Assembly (NCBI RefSeq): GCF_011043735.1
Contig: NZ_JAAKGV010000004.1
Span: 62,001 to 126,000, forward strand
Direction: 5' to 3'
DNA length: 64,000 nt
DNA from: Methylobacterium sp. DB0501
Lineage (GTDB): Bacteria > Pseudomonadota > Alphaproteobacteria > Rhizobiales > Beijerinckiaceae
Part shown: in pieces, positions 9,032 to 17,908 of the stretch
How the letters are laid out: each line of letters opens with the position of its first letter
Position numbering within the stretch: position 1 is the first letter of the stretch
Program-made: the position numbers and the translations under genes
The notes under the pieces: model-generated
What the model saw: the letters and a program-made list of their open reading frames with translations, nothing else
The model's database searches: none
Told to the model about the DNA's origin: nothing

Positions 9032-9385
9032 TTAAGACGCCTTGGGCTCGGCCTCGTCACCGTACAGGCCGCAGGCCCCGCACGCGGACGAATGGCTGTT
9101 GAGCATGATGGTGATCTGCTCCAAGTATCCGCTGGACTTGTTATCCGACATGTACTTCAGAATGGGACGTCCCTTCAGCAAGGCGAGGGCGTGGCCGGCG
9201 ATCTTCGGCTTCCTCTTGTCCGTCTCGGGCCAAACAGCCCAAACGAGATCCCCGCGGGCGATGATCTCGGCCAGCTTGGCCGTGCGGTCCGGCGCGGCGT
9301 CGATGGCCATGCGGTTTTCGATGCCCTCGGCGATGTGCTTGGCCATCTCGGCCTCGGTCATGCCCTTCAGGATAGTCCGCTGCAT
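9032..9385 (-). CDS. hypothetical protein, 117 aa
   Basis: Starts at an ATG with a GGGGGAG ribosome site seven bases upstream. The product opens MQRTILKGMTEAEMAKHIAE, has an amphipathic N-terminal helix, a central segment GDLVWAVWPETDKRKPKIAG and a C-terminal pair of cysteines (SACGACGLYGDEAEPKAS), which could bind a metal. It follows the damaged IS5 element and is flanked by AT-rich non-coding DNA upstream (9386-9644). No family is recognised. A plus-strand open frame ending at 9034 has no credible start and was not called. Confidence 0.65.
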   Translation of the reverse strand: MQRTILKGMTEAEMAKHIAEGIENRMAIDAAPDRTAKLAEIIARGDLVWAVWPETDKRKPKIAGHALALLKGRPILKYMSDNKSSGYLEQITIMLNSHSSACGACGLYGDEAEPKAS

Positions 9386-9644
9386 CGTGCTCCCCCGTCC
9401 CTTGATGATGATATCGTGCCGACGGGCGCATCACGTTTAGTTGAATAGATTTCATAAAATTCGACGCAATGCTCAATAATCTGCGTTTACCACTTGGAAA
9501 TATTAATGCAGTCCATAAAATCCCAAGAATTAATGCCTTCTGTGTAAGTCATGTTCTCGGTCCGTTCTCCGAAATGACTCGTATAAAATACATTCTGGCG
9601 CCCCGCCCGAGGCCCGACGTTAACTTTTGAGGGCGCAGATTTTT

Positions 9645-9920
9645 TCATGGACGGCGGCCTCGACGGCGCCCCGGGCCGTCCGCCCCCGCCCCGTGCGGGC
9701 GGACCCCGTTAAGGAGTGCGGGCGCCGGCAACGCCTCGAACCGCCCGCACCGCCGCGTCGTCGGCCGGGCGACGAGAAGCTCACGCCGGAACGCCAGGCA
9801 GACGTCCGCGACCGCGGCCTCCCCCGTGTAGCGCGTCGCCGGCGCCGGTCCCTCGATGCGGGCATGGTGGCGGCAGGCCGCGCACCGGCCGGCGGGGTCC
9901 TCGCGGCGGAATCCCCGCAC
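9645..9920 (-). CDS. small Cys-rich hypothetical protein (uncertain)
   Basis: A 91-residue frame from GTG with a plausible protein-like core: GRCAACRHHARIEG, then TGEAAVADVCLAFRRELL and RRCGRFEALPAPALL. Four cysteines in a CxxC...C...C arrangement suggest a zinc ribbon. The competing frames are Arg/Pro/Ser-rich. There is no clear ribosome site and the frame is open upstream of the GTG, so the true start is unsure. This could also be a decayed gene at the island edge. Confidence 0.4.
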   Translation of the reverse strand: MRGFRREDPAGRCAACRHHARIEGPAPATRYTGEAAVADVCLAFRRELLVARPTTRRCGRFEALPAPALLNGVRPHGAGADGPGRRRGRRP

Positions 9921-10447
9921 GTCGTCGGGGACGGCATGCGGCCGCGTCCGGGAGAGCGAGGTCAGGCTGAGAGGTAGGCGTTGGCGGGCATGGCGGCCTC
10001 CGGAGGGTCACCACCTATCCTTCGCGCGGGGGCGCCGGAGTTCGACACAGAGGCGACGAGGGGCTCGCGAACGTCCCCGGGCGCCGCCGCGGCGCTCCCG
10101 CCCTTGAGGTGCCCCGGCCGGACAAGGCGGCTGCCGGGGATCCTGACGCTGGCGGTCGACGGCATGGGTGGCCGGTGTCTTATGCTGGGTGCCTCAGCCC
10201 GTGGGCGTAGGGGGTCCCGACAAGCCTCACGACGTTCGCTAGGGGCCTCGGCCCTCGCCTGCGCCCGGACCTGCCGGCAGCGAAGATCGCCCTCGAATCG
10301 ACGTCCCGCTAGCCCACCGCCCCAAACGCCACCCAACGCCGTCCGAGCGCCCTGTGGCGCGGTTCCGGCCGTCCGAATGCCGTCCGAGTTGGGCTTGGCC
10401 GCCGGTCCGGCGGCGGCTCCGCGTAGGGGGAAAAGGGTCCGGCGGAG
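9921..10447. other. island edge without a supported gene
   Basis: Very GC-rich sequence between the last island gene and the truncated tRNA. Several open frames exist on both strands, but all are Arg/Pro/Gly-rich, lack ribosome sites and overlap each other. I saw no integrase, no second tRNA fragment and no inverted repeats that would mark a recent insertion. It is probably degenerated sequence next to an old attachment junction. Confidence 0.4.
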
Positions 10448-10501
10448 CCTGCAATCAGCCGCTTAGAAGGCGGCTGCTCTATCCAGCTGAGCTACGGGGC
10501 C
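10448..10501 (-). tRNA. truncated tRNA-Arg(TCT) remnant
   Basis: Read on the minus strand, the segment begins with a seven-base acceptor strand GGCCCCG, then TA, a standard D-arm (GCTCAGCTGGATAGAGC), an anticodon stem-loop GCCGC-CTTCTAA-GCGGC with anticodon TCT, and the 5' half of the T-stem (GCAGG). After that the sequence (CTCCGCCGGACCC) offers neither a TTCRA T-loop, nor the CCTGC partner strand, nor an acceptor partner. About 22 bases of the 3' end are missing exactly where the accessory island begins. It cannot fold as a functional tRNA. Confidence 0.8.
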
Positions 10502-10593
10502 TGGCCGGTCAGGGTGGTAGCAGGCCCCTCGCCGGTCGTCCACAGGGGTCCGGCGAGGGGCGCCTCTCCTCCGGGGGCGCCCGTCGCGAAGGG

Positions 10594-11055
10594 TCAGGGC
10601 GCGATCTGGAGGATCGCCTCGACCTCGACCGTCATGGCGTTGGGCAGCGAGCCCATGCCGACCGCCGAGCGGGCGTGGCGGCCGGCCTCGCCCAGCACAT
10701 TCACCAGGAGGTCCGAGCAGCCGTTGATGACCTTCGGGTGATCGGCGAAGTCGGGCTCGGCATTGACCATGCCCAAGAGCTTCACCACCGCCTCGATCCG
10801 CGACAGGTCGCCGAGGGCCGCCTTGGCGACCGCCAGGAGCTGCAGGCCGGCGAGCTGCGCGTCGGCGTAGCCCTCCTCGATCGTGGCGTCGCGGCCGAGG
10901 CGGCCGGGGCGGTAGGTGCCGTCGGGGCGCTTCGGGCCCTGGCCCGAGAGGTAGAGCAGGTCGCCGACGATGCGGAACGGCACGTAATTGGCGACCGGCA
11001 CCGGCACCTGGGGCAGGGTCAGGCCGAGCTCGGCGAGCTTCTGTTCGGGGGTCAT
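10594..11055 (-). CDS. RidA/YjgF-family protein
   Basis: A 153-residue member of the RidA (YjgF/YER057c/UK114) family, at the longer end of the family's length. Start at the ATG of MTPEQKLAELGLTLPQ. Typical elements are YLSGQGP, the central GYADAQLAGLQLLAVAKAALGDLSRI segment and the C-terminal AVGMGSLPNAMTVEVEAI. Family members deaminate reactive enamine/imine intermediates, although this sub-branch is often found beside catabolic operons with unknown substrates. It lies 11 bases downstream of the amidohydrolase and is surely cotranscribed with it, suggesting it clears an imine formed during breakdown of the imported compound. Confidence 0.9.
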   Translation of the reverse strand: MTPEQKLAELGLTLPQVPVPVANYVPFRIVGDLLYLSGQGPKRPDGTYRPGRLGRDATIEEGYADAQLAGLQLLAVAKAALGDLSRIEAVVKLLGMVNAEPDFADHPKVINGCSDLLVNVLGEAGRHARSAVGMGSLPNAMTVEVEAILQIAP

Positions 11056-11066
11056 CAGTCGGTCCT

Positions 11067-12203
11067 TCAGTGGGCGTGGAAGACGGCGCCGTCGATGATC
11101 GTCGCGGCGGCCGACAGGCGTTGCTCGCCGGACAGATGCACCCCGGTCGAATCGACGTAGTCGAAGCGGCCCGTCTCGAGGGACAGGACCGAGGCATCGC
11201 CCGCCGCCCCGACCCGGAACGTGCCGAGATCGGCGCGGGTGAGCGCCCGAGCCGGGTTGTCGGTGGCCGCGCGGATCACCTCGTCGAGCGGCATGCCGAG
11301 GCAGAGGAACTTCGACATCGTGGTCAGGAGGTCGAAGGCCGGCCCCTCGATGCACAGCGCGTGCACGTCGGACGAGATGCAGTCCGGCAGGAAGCCGTTC
11401 TCCAGCATCGTGCGGCCGACCGAGAAGGCGAAGGAGCCCATGCCGTGGCCGATATCGAACACCACGCCGCGGGCGCGGGCCTCCAGCACCTCGGGGCGCA
11501 CCCGGCCGTCGGCGGTCACCGGGGTGTTCGGGAAGGGCCGGAAGGCATGGGTCAGGATATCGCCCGGGCGCAGCCGCTCCAGGACGTCGGCCAGCGTCGG
11601 CGGCGGCTCGTCGATATGGACCATCAGCATCATGCCGGCCGCGTCCGCGACCTGCCGGGCGATGTCGAGGGGCACGATGCCCGACGTGCCGCCGGCATTG
11701 CGGCCGACCCGGACCTTGAGGCCGCCGAGCACGTCGCGGTTCGCGAGCGCCACCTCGAGGGCGGCGGGCGCCGAAAGGAGCCGCTGGTCGCCGCTCTCGC
11801 CGACATTCACCCGCTTGGAGAAGGCGTAGATGCCCGCGAACGACACGCTCATCAGCGGGATGATACGCACCGGCGACGGCTCGACGACGTGGCGGCGAAA
11901 GCCCGGGAAGTTGCCCGGGCCGGCGCTGCCGGTATCGACGAAGGTCGTCACCGCGCTCGACCGGGCGAGCGCCGGCGCGTCGACCCCGAGCGACGTGCCG
12001 CCCCAGTAGACGTGGGTGTGCAGGTCGATGAGACCCGGGGTGACGAGGCGGCCGGTGCAGTCGTGCACCGTCCGGGCGGAGGAGCGGAGGCCCTCGCCGA
12101 CGGCCGCCACCTTGCCGTCCGCGAAGGCGACGTCGGCGACGCGGTCGATGGACTGGGACGGGTCGACGACGCGGCCGCCCGCGAGCACGAGATCGAAGGT
12201 CAT
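11067..12203 (-). CDS. amidohydrolase/deacetylase-family metallohydrolase
   Basis: A 378-residue amidohydrolase-superfamily enzyme often misnamed dihydroorotase (COG3964-type). Visible metal motifs are GLIDLHTHVYWGG (HxH on the first strand), the lysine region GGLKVRVGRNAGG, MVHIDEPP, ILTHAFRPFPN and the conserved aspartate region ISSDVHALCIEG. Characterised relatives remove acetyl groups from N-acetyl D-amino acids or acetyl-(R)-mandelate; the substrate here is not deducible. It heads the minus-strand pair with RidA and is transcribed divergently from the ABC transporter genes, so it probably acts on the imported solute in the cytoplasm. Confidence 0.88.
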   Translation of the reverse strand: MTFDLVLAGGRVVDPSQSIDRVADVAFADGKVAAVGEGLRSSARTVHDCTGRLVTPGLIDLHTHVYWGGTSLGVDAPALARSSAVTTFVDTGSAGPGNFPGFRRHVVEPSPVRIIPLMSVSFAGIYAFSKRVNVGESGDQRLLSAPAALEVALANRDVLGGLKVRVGRNAGGTSGIVPLDIARQVADAAGMMLMVHIDEPPPTLADVLERLRPGDILTHAFRPFPNTPVTADGRVRPEVLEARARGVVFDIGHGMGSFAFSVGRTMLENGFLPDCISSDVHALCIEGPAFDLLTTMSKFLCLGMPLDEVIRAATDNPARALTRADLGTFRVGAAGDASVLSLETGRFDYVDSTGVHLSGEQRLSAAATIIDGAVFHAH

Positions 12204-12243
12204 GGAATCTGCTGGCTGTCGGGATCTGCTGGCTGTCGGATTT

Positions 12244-12356
12244 GCGAAAGAAATTTACACAAGCACTGCGAAGGGCGCAACTCCGAACCAGCCTATGTCG
12301 CGATGACGGCGATCCGACCGCTTGACGCCCACCTGCGACGTGAAATAATTTTACAG
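12244..12356. promoter_or_regulatory. two copies of a putative RpiR operator in the divergent promoter region
   Basis: GCGAAAGAAATTTACAC (12244-12260) and GTGAAATAATTTTACAG (12340-12356) agree at 13 of 17 positions, in the same orientation, and each is an imperfect palindrome of the GAAA-N-TTTC style used by RpiR-type regulators. They lie about 41 and 24 bases upstream of the two divergent start codons. The RpiR gene at the end of the transporter operon is the obvious candidate to bind. This is inference from sequence only. Confidence 0.5.
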
Positions 12357-12379
12357 AAAGTGCATCGCAGGAGACGTTT

Positions 12380-13951
12380 ATGGCCCCCACCGACCGCCCG
12401 CGCGCCGGCCTGACCCGCCGCGCCCTCGCCACCGGCCTCGCGCTCGGGCCGCTGGTGCCGGTGCGGGCCCTCGCACAGGGCGGCGGCGCCGGAGGGGGCG
12501 CCATGGGCAGCGTCAACCTGGCGATGGTGGGCGAGCCGCAATCCCTCGACCCGATGACCTCGACGGCCGACCTCGTCGCCACGATCATGCAGCACGTGTT
12601 CGAGACGCTCTACACGTTCGACGCGAACTGGACCGTCCAGCCGATGCTGGCCGCGTCCCTGCCGACGATCAGCCCGGACGGGAAGACCTACACGATCGCC
12701 CTGCGCGAGGGCGTGCCGCTCCACAACGGCCGGGCGCTCGACGCGGAGGACGTGGTCGCCTCGCTCAAGCGCTGGATGGAGATGACGCCCCGCGGCCGGG
12801 GCATCGCCGCCGGGCTGGCAAGCCTCTCGGCGAAGGGCCCGCACACCGTCGAGATCGTCCTCAAGGCGGTCAACCCGGCGCTGCTGGCCCATCTCGCCCT
12901 GCCCTCTGGCCTCGCCGCCATCATGGCCCGGGAGGCGATCGCCAACCCGCTCGTCGAGTTGGTCGGCACCGGCCCCTACCGGTTCAAGGAGCGCCGGCCC
13001 GACCAGTTCGTGGTGCTGACCCGGCACGACTCTTACGCCGCCCGCAGCGAGGCCCCGAGCGGCTATGCCGGGCGCCGCACCGCCGCGATCCCGGAGCTGC
13101 GCTTCATCCCGGTGCCGAACGCCAACACCCGGGTCGAGGGCGTCGTCGCCGGCCAGTACCACTTCGCCGACCAGCTGCCGGTGGAGAGCAACGGGCGCAT
13201 CGCCAAGAGCCCGGGCGTGAAGCCGGTGCTGACGATGCCGTTCGGCTTCCCCTACCTCGTGCTGAACACCAGGCAGGGCCCCTGCGCCAACCTCAAGGTG
13301 CGCCAGGCGCTCCAGATGGCCTTGAGCGACACCGAGCTGCTGATGGCGGCCTTCGGCGAGGAGAAATTCTTCGAGGCGACCGGCAGCCACTTCCCGAAGG
13401 GCTCGCCCTTCTATTCCACCGCCGGCACCCAGGCCTACGACAAGGGCGACGACAAGGGCGCCAAGGCGCTGCTGGCGGAAGCCCGCTACGACGGCACGCC
13501 GATCCGCATCCTCAACTCGAAGCAGTACGATTTCCACAACCGCATCGCGCTCGTCATGGCCGAGGAGCTGCGCGCCGCGGGCTTCAAGGTGACCCTCGAC
13601 GTGGTCGACTGGGCGACCCTGGTCGCCCGCCGCGCCGATCCGGCCCTGTGGGACGTCTACATCACGCACTCGGCCTTCCTGCCGGAACCGATGCTGACGC
13701 CGCCGCAGCTCGGCGACGGCGCCCCGGGCTGGTGGGACACGCCGGCGAAGAAGGCCGCGCTCACCGCCTTCAACGCCGAGACCGATCCCGCGAAGCGCGG
13801 CGCGCTGTGGGGGCCGGTGCAGGAGGTCATCTATAAAGAGGTCCCGTATATCCGGGTCGGCAACTTCGCGGCCCTGTCCGGCCTCTCGGGCAAGCTCAAG
13901 GGCTTCGCGCCGATGCCGTGGCCGGCCTTCTGGAACGTCGAGGGGGCGTAA
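12380..13951 (+). CDS. ABC transporter substrate-binding protein (SBP_bac_5, peptide/opine type)
   Basis: A 523-residue periplasmic binding protein. The N terminus has a twin-arginine-like motif (TRRALATGLALGPLVPVRALA) with probable cleavage after ALA at about residue 33. Family features are VGEPQSLDPMTSTADL, FETLYTFD, the GTGPYRFKERRPDQFVVLTRHD segment and DVVDWATLVARR. This cluster-5 type binds dipeptides, opines, glutathione or similar solutes. It is the first gene of the transporter operon; a gap of 136 bases with a perfect hairpin separates it from the permeases, which commonly gives the binding protein higher expression. Confidence 0.9.
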   Translation: MAPTDRPRAGLTRRALATGLALGPLVPVRALAQGGGAGGGAMGSVNLAMVGEPQSLDPMTSTADLVATIMQHVFETLYTFDANWTVQPMLAASLPTISPDGKTYTIALREGVPLHNGRALDAEDVVASLKRWMEMTPRGRGIAAGLASLSAKGPHTVEIVLKAVNPALLAHLALPSGLAAIMAREAIANPLVELVGTGPYRFKERRPDQFVVLTRHDSYAARSEAPSGYAGRRTAAIPELRFIPVPNANTRVEGVVAGQYHFADQLPVESNGRIAKSPGVKPVLTMPFGFPYLVLNTRQGPCANLKVRQALQMALSDTELLMAAFGEEKFFEATGSHFPKGSPFYSTAGTQAYDKGDDKGAKALLAEARYDGTPIRILNSKQYDFHNRIALVMAEELRAAGFKVTLDVVDWATLVARRADPALWDVYITHSAFLPEPMLTPPQLGDGAPGWWDTPAKKAALTAFNAETDPAKRGALWGPVQEVIYKEVPYIRVGNFAALSGLSGKLKGFAPMPWPAFWNVEGA

Positions 13952-14000
13952 GGCGGCGGTGAGAGCCGTTTATCGGCTCAAGCGGCCCTGACACCCGCCG

Positions 14001-14038
14001 CGTCGTTCCGGAGCCGCGCAGCGGAGCCCGGAACGACG
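14001..14038. repeat. palindromic intergenic repeat, family 1
   Basis: A perfect 11-base stem (CGTCGTTCCGG / CCGGAACGACG) encloses the 16-base loop AGCCGCGCAGCGGAGC. The same arms and loop motif recur at 24968, 40751 and twice near 58.3 kb. Here it lies between the binding-protein gene and the first permease and may stabilise or terminate the upstream part of the message. Confidence 0.7.
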
Positions 14039-14087
14039 ATGGAGGATGTCACCTCCGTCGGTCGAATCGAACAAAGGCGGCAGCCCG

Positions 14088-15029
14088 ATGTGGATCTCTC
14101 TCGCCCGCCGGCTCGGCGGCCTCCTGGTGGTGCTGTTCCTGGTCGCCACCCTGGTGTTCTTCCTCACCCGGCTCGCCCCCGGCGACCCGGCCGCCATCAT
14201 GCTGGGCGACCAGGCCTCGCCGGAGGACGTCGCGCGCCTGCGGACGACCTTCGGCCTCGACCGGCCGGTCCTCGTCCAGTTCGGCTTATGGCTGAAGGAG
14301 ATCGCCACCGGCAATTTCGGCCGCTCGATCTTCCTGCAGCAGCCGGTGACCACGGTGTTGTGGGACCGGGCCGAGCCGACCTTCTTCCTCGCCCTGTTCT
14401 CGGTCACGATCGCGACCCTCGTCGGCGTGCCGGCGGGCATCGTCTCGGCGGTCTGGCGCGGGCGCGCGGTCGATCAGGTGGTGAGCGGGCTGGCGCTGCT
14501 GGCCGCCAACGTGCCGAGCTTCTGGCTCGGCCTGATCCTGATCCAGCTCTTCGCGGTGCGCCTCGGCTGGTTCCCGGTGGCGGGCTACGGCGCGCCCGGC
14601 GCGAGCCTCGGCGAACGCCTGGAACACCTCGTCCTGCCGTCCCTCGTCCTCGGCATCGTCAACTCGGCGCTGATCACCCGCTTCACCCGCGCCTCGATGC
14701 TCGACGTGCTGTCGAACGACTACGTGCGCACCGCCCGCTCCAAGGGCCTGCCGGAGAGCCGAGTGGTCCTGCGCCACGGCTTCGGGACGGCGCTGGTGCC
14801 GATCGTGACGGTGCTCGGCCTGACGGTCGCGCTCCTGATCGGCGGCGCCATCGTCACCGAGACGGTGTTCGGCCTGCCCGGCATCGGCAACCTCGTGGTC
14901 TCGGCGGTGCTGCGGCGCGACTATCCGGTCATCCAGGGGGCGCTCGTCCTGGTGGCGGGCCTCTACGTCCTCATCAACCTCGCGGTCGACGTCATCTACC
15001 GCCTCGTCGATCCCCGGGTGACCGCATGA
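14088..15029 (+). CDS. ABC transporter permease, DppB type
   Basis: A 313-residue inner-membrane permease, start chosen at the ATG of MWISLARRLGGLL with AAAGGCGG upstream rather than 14 codons earlier. It has the N-terminal DppB signature (FFLTRLAPGDPAAIMLGDQASPEDV), about six membrane helices and the cytoplasmic EAA-like coupling loop (NDYVRTARSKGLPESRVVLRHGF). It pairs with the following permease (four-base overlap) to form the channel of the dipeptide/opine importer. Confidence 0.9.
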   Translation: MWISLARRLGGLLVVLFLVATLVFFLTRLAPGDPAAIMLGDQASPEDVARLRTTFGLDRPVLVQFGLWLKEIATGNFGRSIFLQQPVTTVLWDRAEPTFFLALFSVTIATLVGVPAGIVSAVWRGRAVDQVVSGLALLAANVPSFWLGLILIQLFAVRLGWFPVAGYGAPGASLGERLEHLVLPSLVLGIVNSALITRFTRASMLDVLSNDYVRTARSKGLPESRVVLRHGFGTALVPIVTVLGLTVALLIGGAIVTETVFGLPGIGNLVVSAVLRRDYPVIQGALVLVAGLYVLINLAVDVIYRLVDPRVTA

Positions 15030-15919
15030 CCAGCCCCGTGACCGGCACCGTGGCCCCACCCGGGACGGCGTCCCGGTCCGCCCCCGCCCTCCTGTTCCTG
15101 CGCCGCCTGTTTCGGCGCAAGCTCGTGCTGCTGGCCGCCCTGGTGCTGCTCGCGATCGTGATCGTGGCGCTCGCCGCCCCGTGGGTCTCGCCCTTCGATC
15201 CGGGGGCGATGCGGGTGGTGCGCCGCCTGCGCCCGCCCTCGGCGGAGCATTGGCTCGGGACGGACGAGCTCGGCCGCGACGTGCTCTCGCGGATCATCTA
15301 CGGCGCCCGGGCCTCGCTCGGGATCGGGTTCTCGGTGGTGCTCGCCTCCTGCCTCACCGGCACCCTGTTCGGGATCCTGGCCGGCTACGACCGCCGGCTC
15401 GACGGCCCGATCATGCGGGTGGTCGACGCCCTGATGGCGCTCCCCGACATCCTGCTCGCGATCTTCCTCGTCGCGGTGCTGGGGGCGTCGGCCGGCAACG
15501 TCGTGCTGGCGCTCGCCATCGTCTACACGCCGCGGGTGGTGCGGGTGGTGCGCGCCTCGACCCTGGTCGTGCGCGAGCTGCCCTTCGTCGAGGCGGCCCG
15601 GGCGCTGGGCGTCGGCACGCCGCGGATCCTGACGGTGCACATCCTGCTGAACGTCGCCTCGCCGATCCTCATCCAGGCGACCTTCATCTTCGCCTACGCG
15701 GTCCTGGCCGAGGCCGGCCTGTCGTTCCTCGGCGCCGGCGTGCCGCCGGAGATCCCGACCTGGGGCACCATGATCGCGTCCGGCCAGCAATATGCCGACC
15801 GGGCCTTCTGGACCGTCCTCTATCCGGGCCTCGCCATCGTGCTCTCGGCCCTCTCGCTCCAGATCCTCGGCGACGGCCTGCGCGACATGCTCGACCCGAA
15901 GCTGCGGAAGGCTTTGTGA
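15026..15919 (+). CDS. ABC transporter permease, DppC type
   Basis: A 297-residue permease whose ATG overlaps the stop of the preceding gene (ATGA). The N-terminal half carries the DppC hallmark HWLGTDELGRDVLSRIIYGAR; the coupling loop reads FVEAARALGVGTPRILTVHIL and the C-terminal part AEAGLSFLGAGVPPEIPTWG. Five to six hydrophobic helices are evident. It forms the heterodimeric transmembrane part with the DppB-type protein and is followed 16 bases later by the first ATPase. Confidence 0.9.
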   Translation: MTSPVTGTVAPPGTASRSAPALLFLRRLFRRKLVLLAALVLLAIVIVALAAPWVSPFDPGAMRVVRRLRPPSAEHWLGTDELGRDVLSRIIYGARASLGIGFSVVLASCLTGTLFGILAGYDRRLDGPIMRVVDALMALPDILLAIFLVAVLGASAGNVVLALAIVYTPRVVRVVRASTLVVRELPFVEAARALGVGTPRILTVHILLNVASPILIQATFIFAYAVLAEAGLSFLGAGVPPEIPTWGTMIASGQQYADRAFWTVLYPGLAIVLSALSLQILGDGLRDMLDPKLRKAL

Positions 15920-15935
15920 TGCGAAAGCCCTCAAG

Positions 15936-16937
15936 ATGACCGAGCCGCTCCTCTCGATCGAGGGCCTCGAGGTCCGCTTCAGTACCGAGGACGGCGAGGT
16001 CGCCCCCGTGACCGGGGTCGACGTGGCGATCGCTCAGGCCGAGACCGTGGCGCTCGTCGGCGAATCCGGCTCCGGCAAGTCGGTGACGAGCCTCGCCGTG
16101 ATGGGGCTGCTGCCCCGCCCGGCCGGCCGGGTCGCGAAGGGCCGCATCCTCTATCGGGGCAAGGCCGGCGAGACGATCGACCTCGCCGCGGCACCGCCCG
16201 ACCGGGTGCGGCGCTTACGCGGCGCCGAGATCGCCATGATCTTCCAGGAGCCGATGACGAGCCTCAACCCGGTGCTCACCGCCGGGGAGCAGATCGCCGA
16301 ATCGGTGCGGCTCCACCTGAAGCTCGACCGGCGCGCGGCCCTGCGCCGGGCGCAGGAGATGCTGGAGCTGGTCGAGATCCCGGCCGCCGCCAAGCGCCTG
16401 CACGATTACCCGCACCAGATGTCGGGCGGGATGCGCCAGCGGGTGATGATCGCGCTGGCCATGGCGTGCAACCCGCGCCTCCTCATCGCCGACGAGCCGA
16501 CGACCGCCCTCGACGTGACGATCCAGGCCCAGATCCTGGCGCTGATCGACCGGCTGCGGCGCGAGACCGGGATGGGGGTCCTGTTCATCACACACAATCT
16601 CGGCGTGGTGGCGGAGATCGCCGACCGGGTGGCGGTGATGTATGCCGGCCGCATCGTCGAGACCGGGCCGGTGGGCGACCTCTTCCGCCATCCGCGCCAT
16701 CCCTACACGGCCGGCCTGCTCGCGTCGCTGCCGGCGCGGGCCGCCCGCGGCCCGGACGGGCGCCGCCACGTCCGCTCGATTCCCGGCAGCCTCGGGCGGG
16801 CGGCGGCGATCCGCGACGCCTGCGCCTTCTCGCCCCGCTGCGAGCGGGTGCGCGAGGAATGCCGCACCGCCCCGCCGCCGCTCGAGGCGATCGCCGCCGA
16901 CCGCGCCGCCCGCTGCCTGTTCTGGAGGGAGATGTGA
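15936..16937 (+). CDS. ABC transporter ATP-binding protein, DppD type
   Basis: A 333-residue ATPase. Start at [16 protein letters not shown]. Walker A is GESGSGKS, the Q-loop lies in [13 protein letters not shown], the signature is MSGGMRQR, Walker B is [12 protein letters not shown] and the switch histidine is in ITHNLG. The C-terminal oligopeptide-transporter extension is present, with the cysteines of an iron-sulphur-like or structural motif ([14 protein letters not shown]). Its stop overlaps the start of the second ATPase. Confidence 0.92.
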   Translation: MTEPLLSIEGLEVRFSTEDGEVAPVTGVDVAIAQAETVALVGESGSGKSVTSLAVMGLLPRPAGRVAKGRILYRGKAGETIDLAAAPPDRVRRLRGAEIAMIFQEPMTSLNPVLTAGEQIAESVRLHLKLDRRAALRRAQEMLELVEIPAAAKRLHDYPHQMSGGMRQRVMIALAMACNPRLLIADEPTTALDVTIQAQILALIDRLRRETGMGVLFITHNLGVVAEIADRVAVMYAGRIVETGPVGDLFRHPRHPYTAGLLASLPARAARGPDGRRHVRSIPGSLGRAAAIRDACAFSPRCERVREECRTAPPPLEAIAADRAARCLFWREM

Positions 16938-17908
16938 GCATCCCCAACGCGCCGATCCTGGCCGTCGAAGGCCTGACCAAGCGCTTCGGGCGCCCGCCGG
17001 CCCAGGTGCGGGCGGTGGAGGAGGTGAGCTTCACGGTGTCCCCCGGCGAGGTCGTCGGGCTCGTCGGCGAATCGGGCTCCGGCAAGTCGACCATCGGGCG
17101 GCTGGCGCTGCGCCTCGTCGACCCGACCGCCGGCACGATCCGGTTCGACGGCGCGGACGTCTCGACGCTGCCGGAGCGCCGCCTGAAGCCCCTGCGCCGC
17201 CGGGCGCAGATGATCTTCCAGGATCCCTATGCCAGCCTCAACCCGCGCCTGCGGGTCTCCGGCATCCTCGGCGAGGCGCTGGATGCGCACGGCCTCGCCC
17301 GGGGCCGGCGCCGCGAGCGCATGGCCGAACTCCTCGACCTCGTCGGCCTGCCGCCGGAGCATCTCGACCGCTTCCCGCACGAATTCTCCGGCGGCCAGCG
17401 CCAGCGCATCGGCATCGCCCGGGCGCTCGCCGTCGAGCCGACGCTGATCGTCGCCGACGAGCCGGTCTCGGCCCTCGACGTCTCGGTCCAGGCCCAGGTG
17501 CTCAACCTGCTCCAGGACCTGCGGGCGCGGCTCAACCTCGCGATGCTGTTCATCTCGCACGACCTCGACGTGGTCGAACTACTCTGCGACCGGGTGGTGG
17601 TGCTTTATCTCGGCCGCGTCATGGAGATCGGGCCGACCGCCGAGGTGACGGCGCGCCCGCGTCACCCCTACACGCGGGCGCTGCTCGCCGCCTCGCCGAA
17701 GGCCGATCCGGACGCAGCCCGCATCGCGCGACTGCTCAAGGGCGACATCCCGAGCCCGATCGCGCCGCCGTCGGGCTGCGTCTTCCGCACCCGCTGCCCG
17801 CTCGCCGTCGAGGCCTGCGCGCACGGAGTCCCGCCGCTGCGCGAGGCCGGGGACGGGCACCGCTTCGCCTGCCTCCGCGACGCCTCCGAGATGCGGGAGG
17901 CGGCGTGA
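16934..17908 (+). CDS. ABC transporter ATP-binding protein, DppF type
   Basis: A 324-residue ATPase starting at a GTG that overlaps the previous stop. Walker [10 protein letters not shown]-loop IFQDPYASLNPRL, signature FSGGQRQR, Walker B LIVADEPVSALD and switch region ISHDLDVV are all intact. The C-terminal extension has the usual cysteine pattern (GCVFRTRCPLAVEAC). It powers import together with the DppD-type subunit. The stop overlaps the start of the RpiR gene (TGATG). Confidence 0.92.
   Translation: MSIPNAPILAVEGLTKRFGRPPAQVRAVEEVSFTVSPGEVVGLVGESGSGKSTIGRLALRLVDPTAGTIRFDGADVSTLPERRLKPLRRRAQMIFQDPYASLNPRLRVSGILGEALDAHGLARGRRRERMAELLDLVGLPPEHLDRFPHEFSGGQRQRIGIARALAVEPTLIVADEPVSALDVSVQAQVLNLLQDLRARLNLAMLFISHDLDVVELLCDRVVVLYLGRVMEIGPTAEVTARPRHPYTRALLAASPKADPDAARIARLLKGDIPSPIAPPSGCVFRTRCPLAVEACAHGVPPLREAGDGHRFACLRDASEMREAA

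Noticed and set aside
8791..9034. Plus-strand open frame ending in EAGARYARRDAERRAGKAKAD
   Set aside because: The end looks protein-like, but there is no ATG or GTG start in frame with a ribosome site and the IS5 element borders it; at best a gene remnant.
9962..10336. Minus-strand frame ending MPANAYLSA next to the truncated tRNA
   Set aside because: Arg/Ala-rich with no ribosome site; only the last few codons follow a decent GGAGG, which would give a peptide of nine residues.
1..10447. Prophage identity of the island
   Set aside because: No integrase, capsid, terminase, portal or lysis genes are visible; only a vague phage-type protein and insertion sequences, so I call it simply an accessory island.
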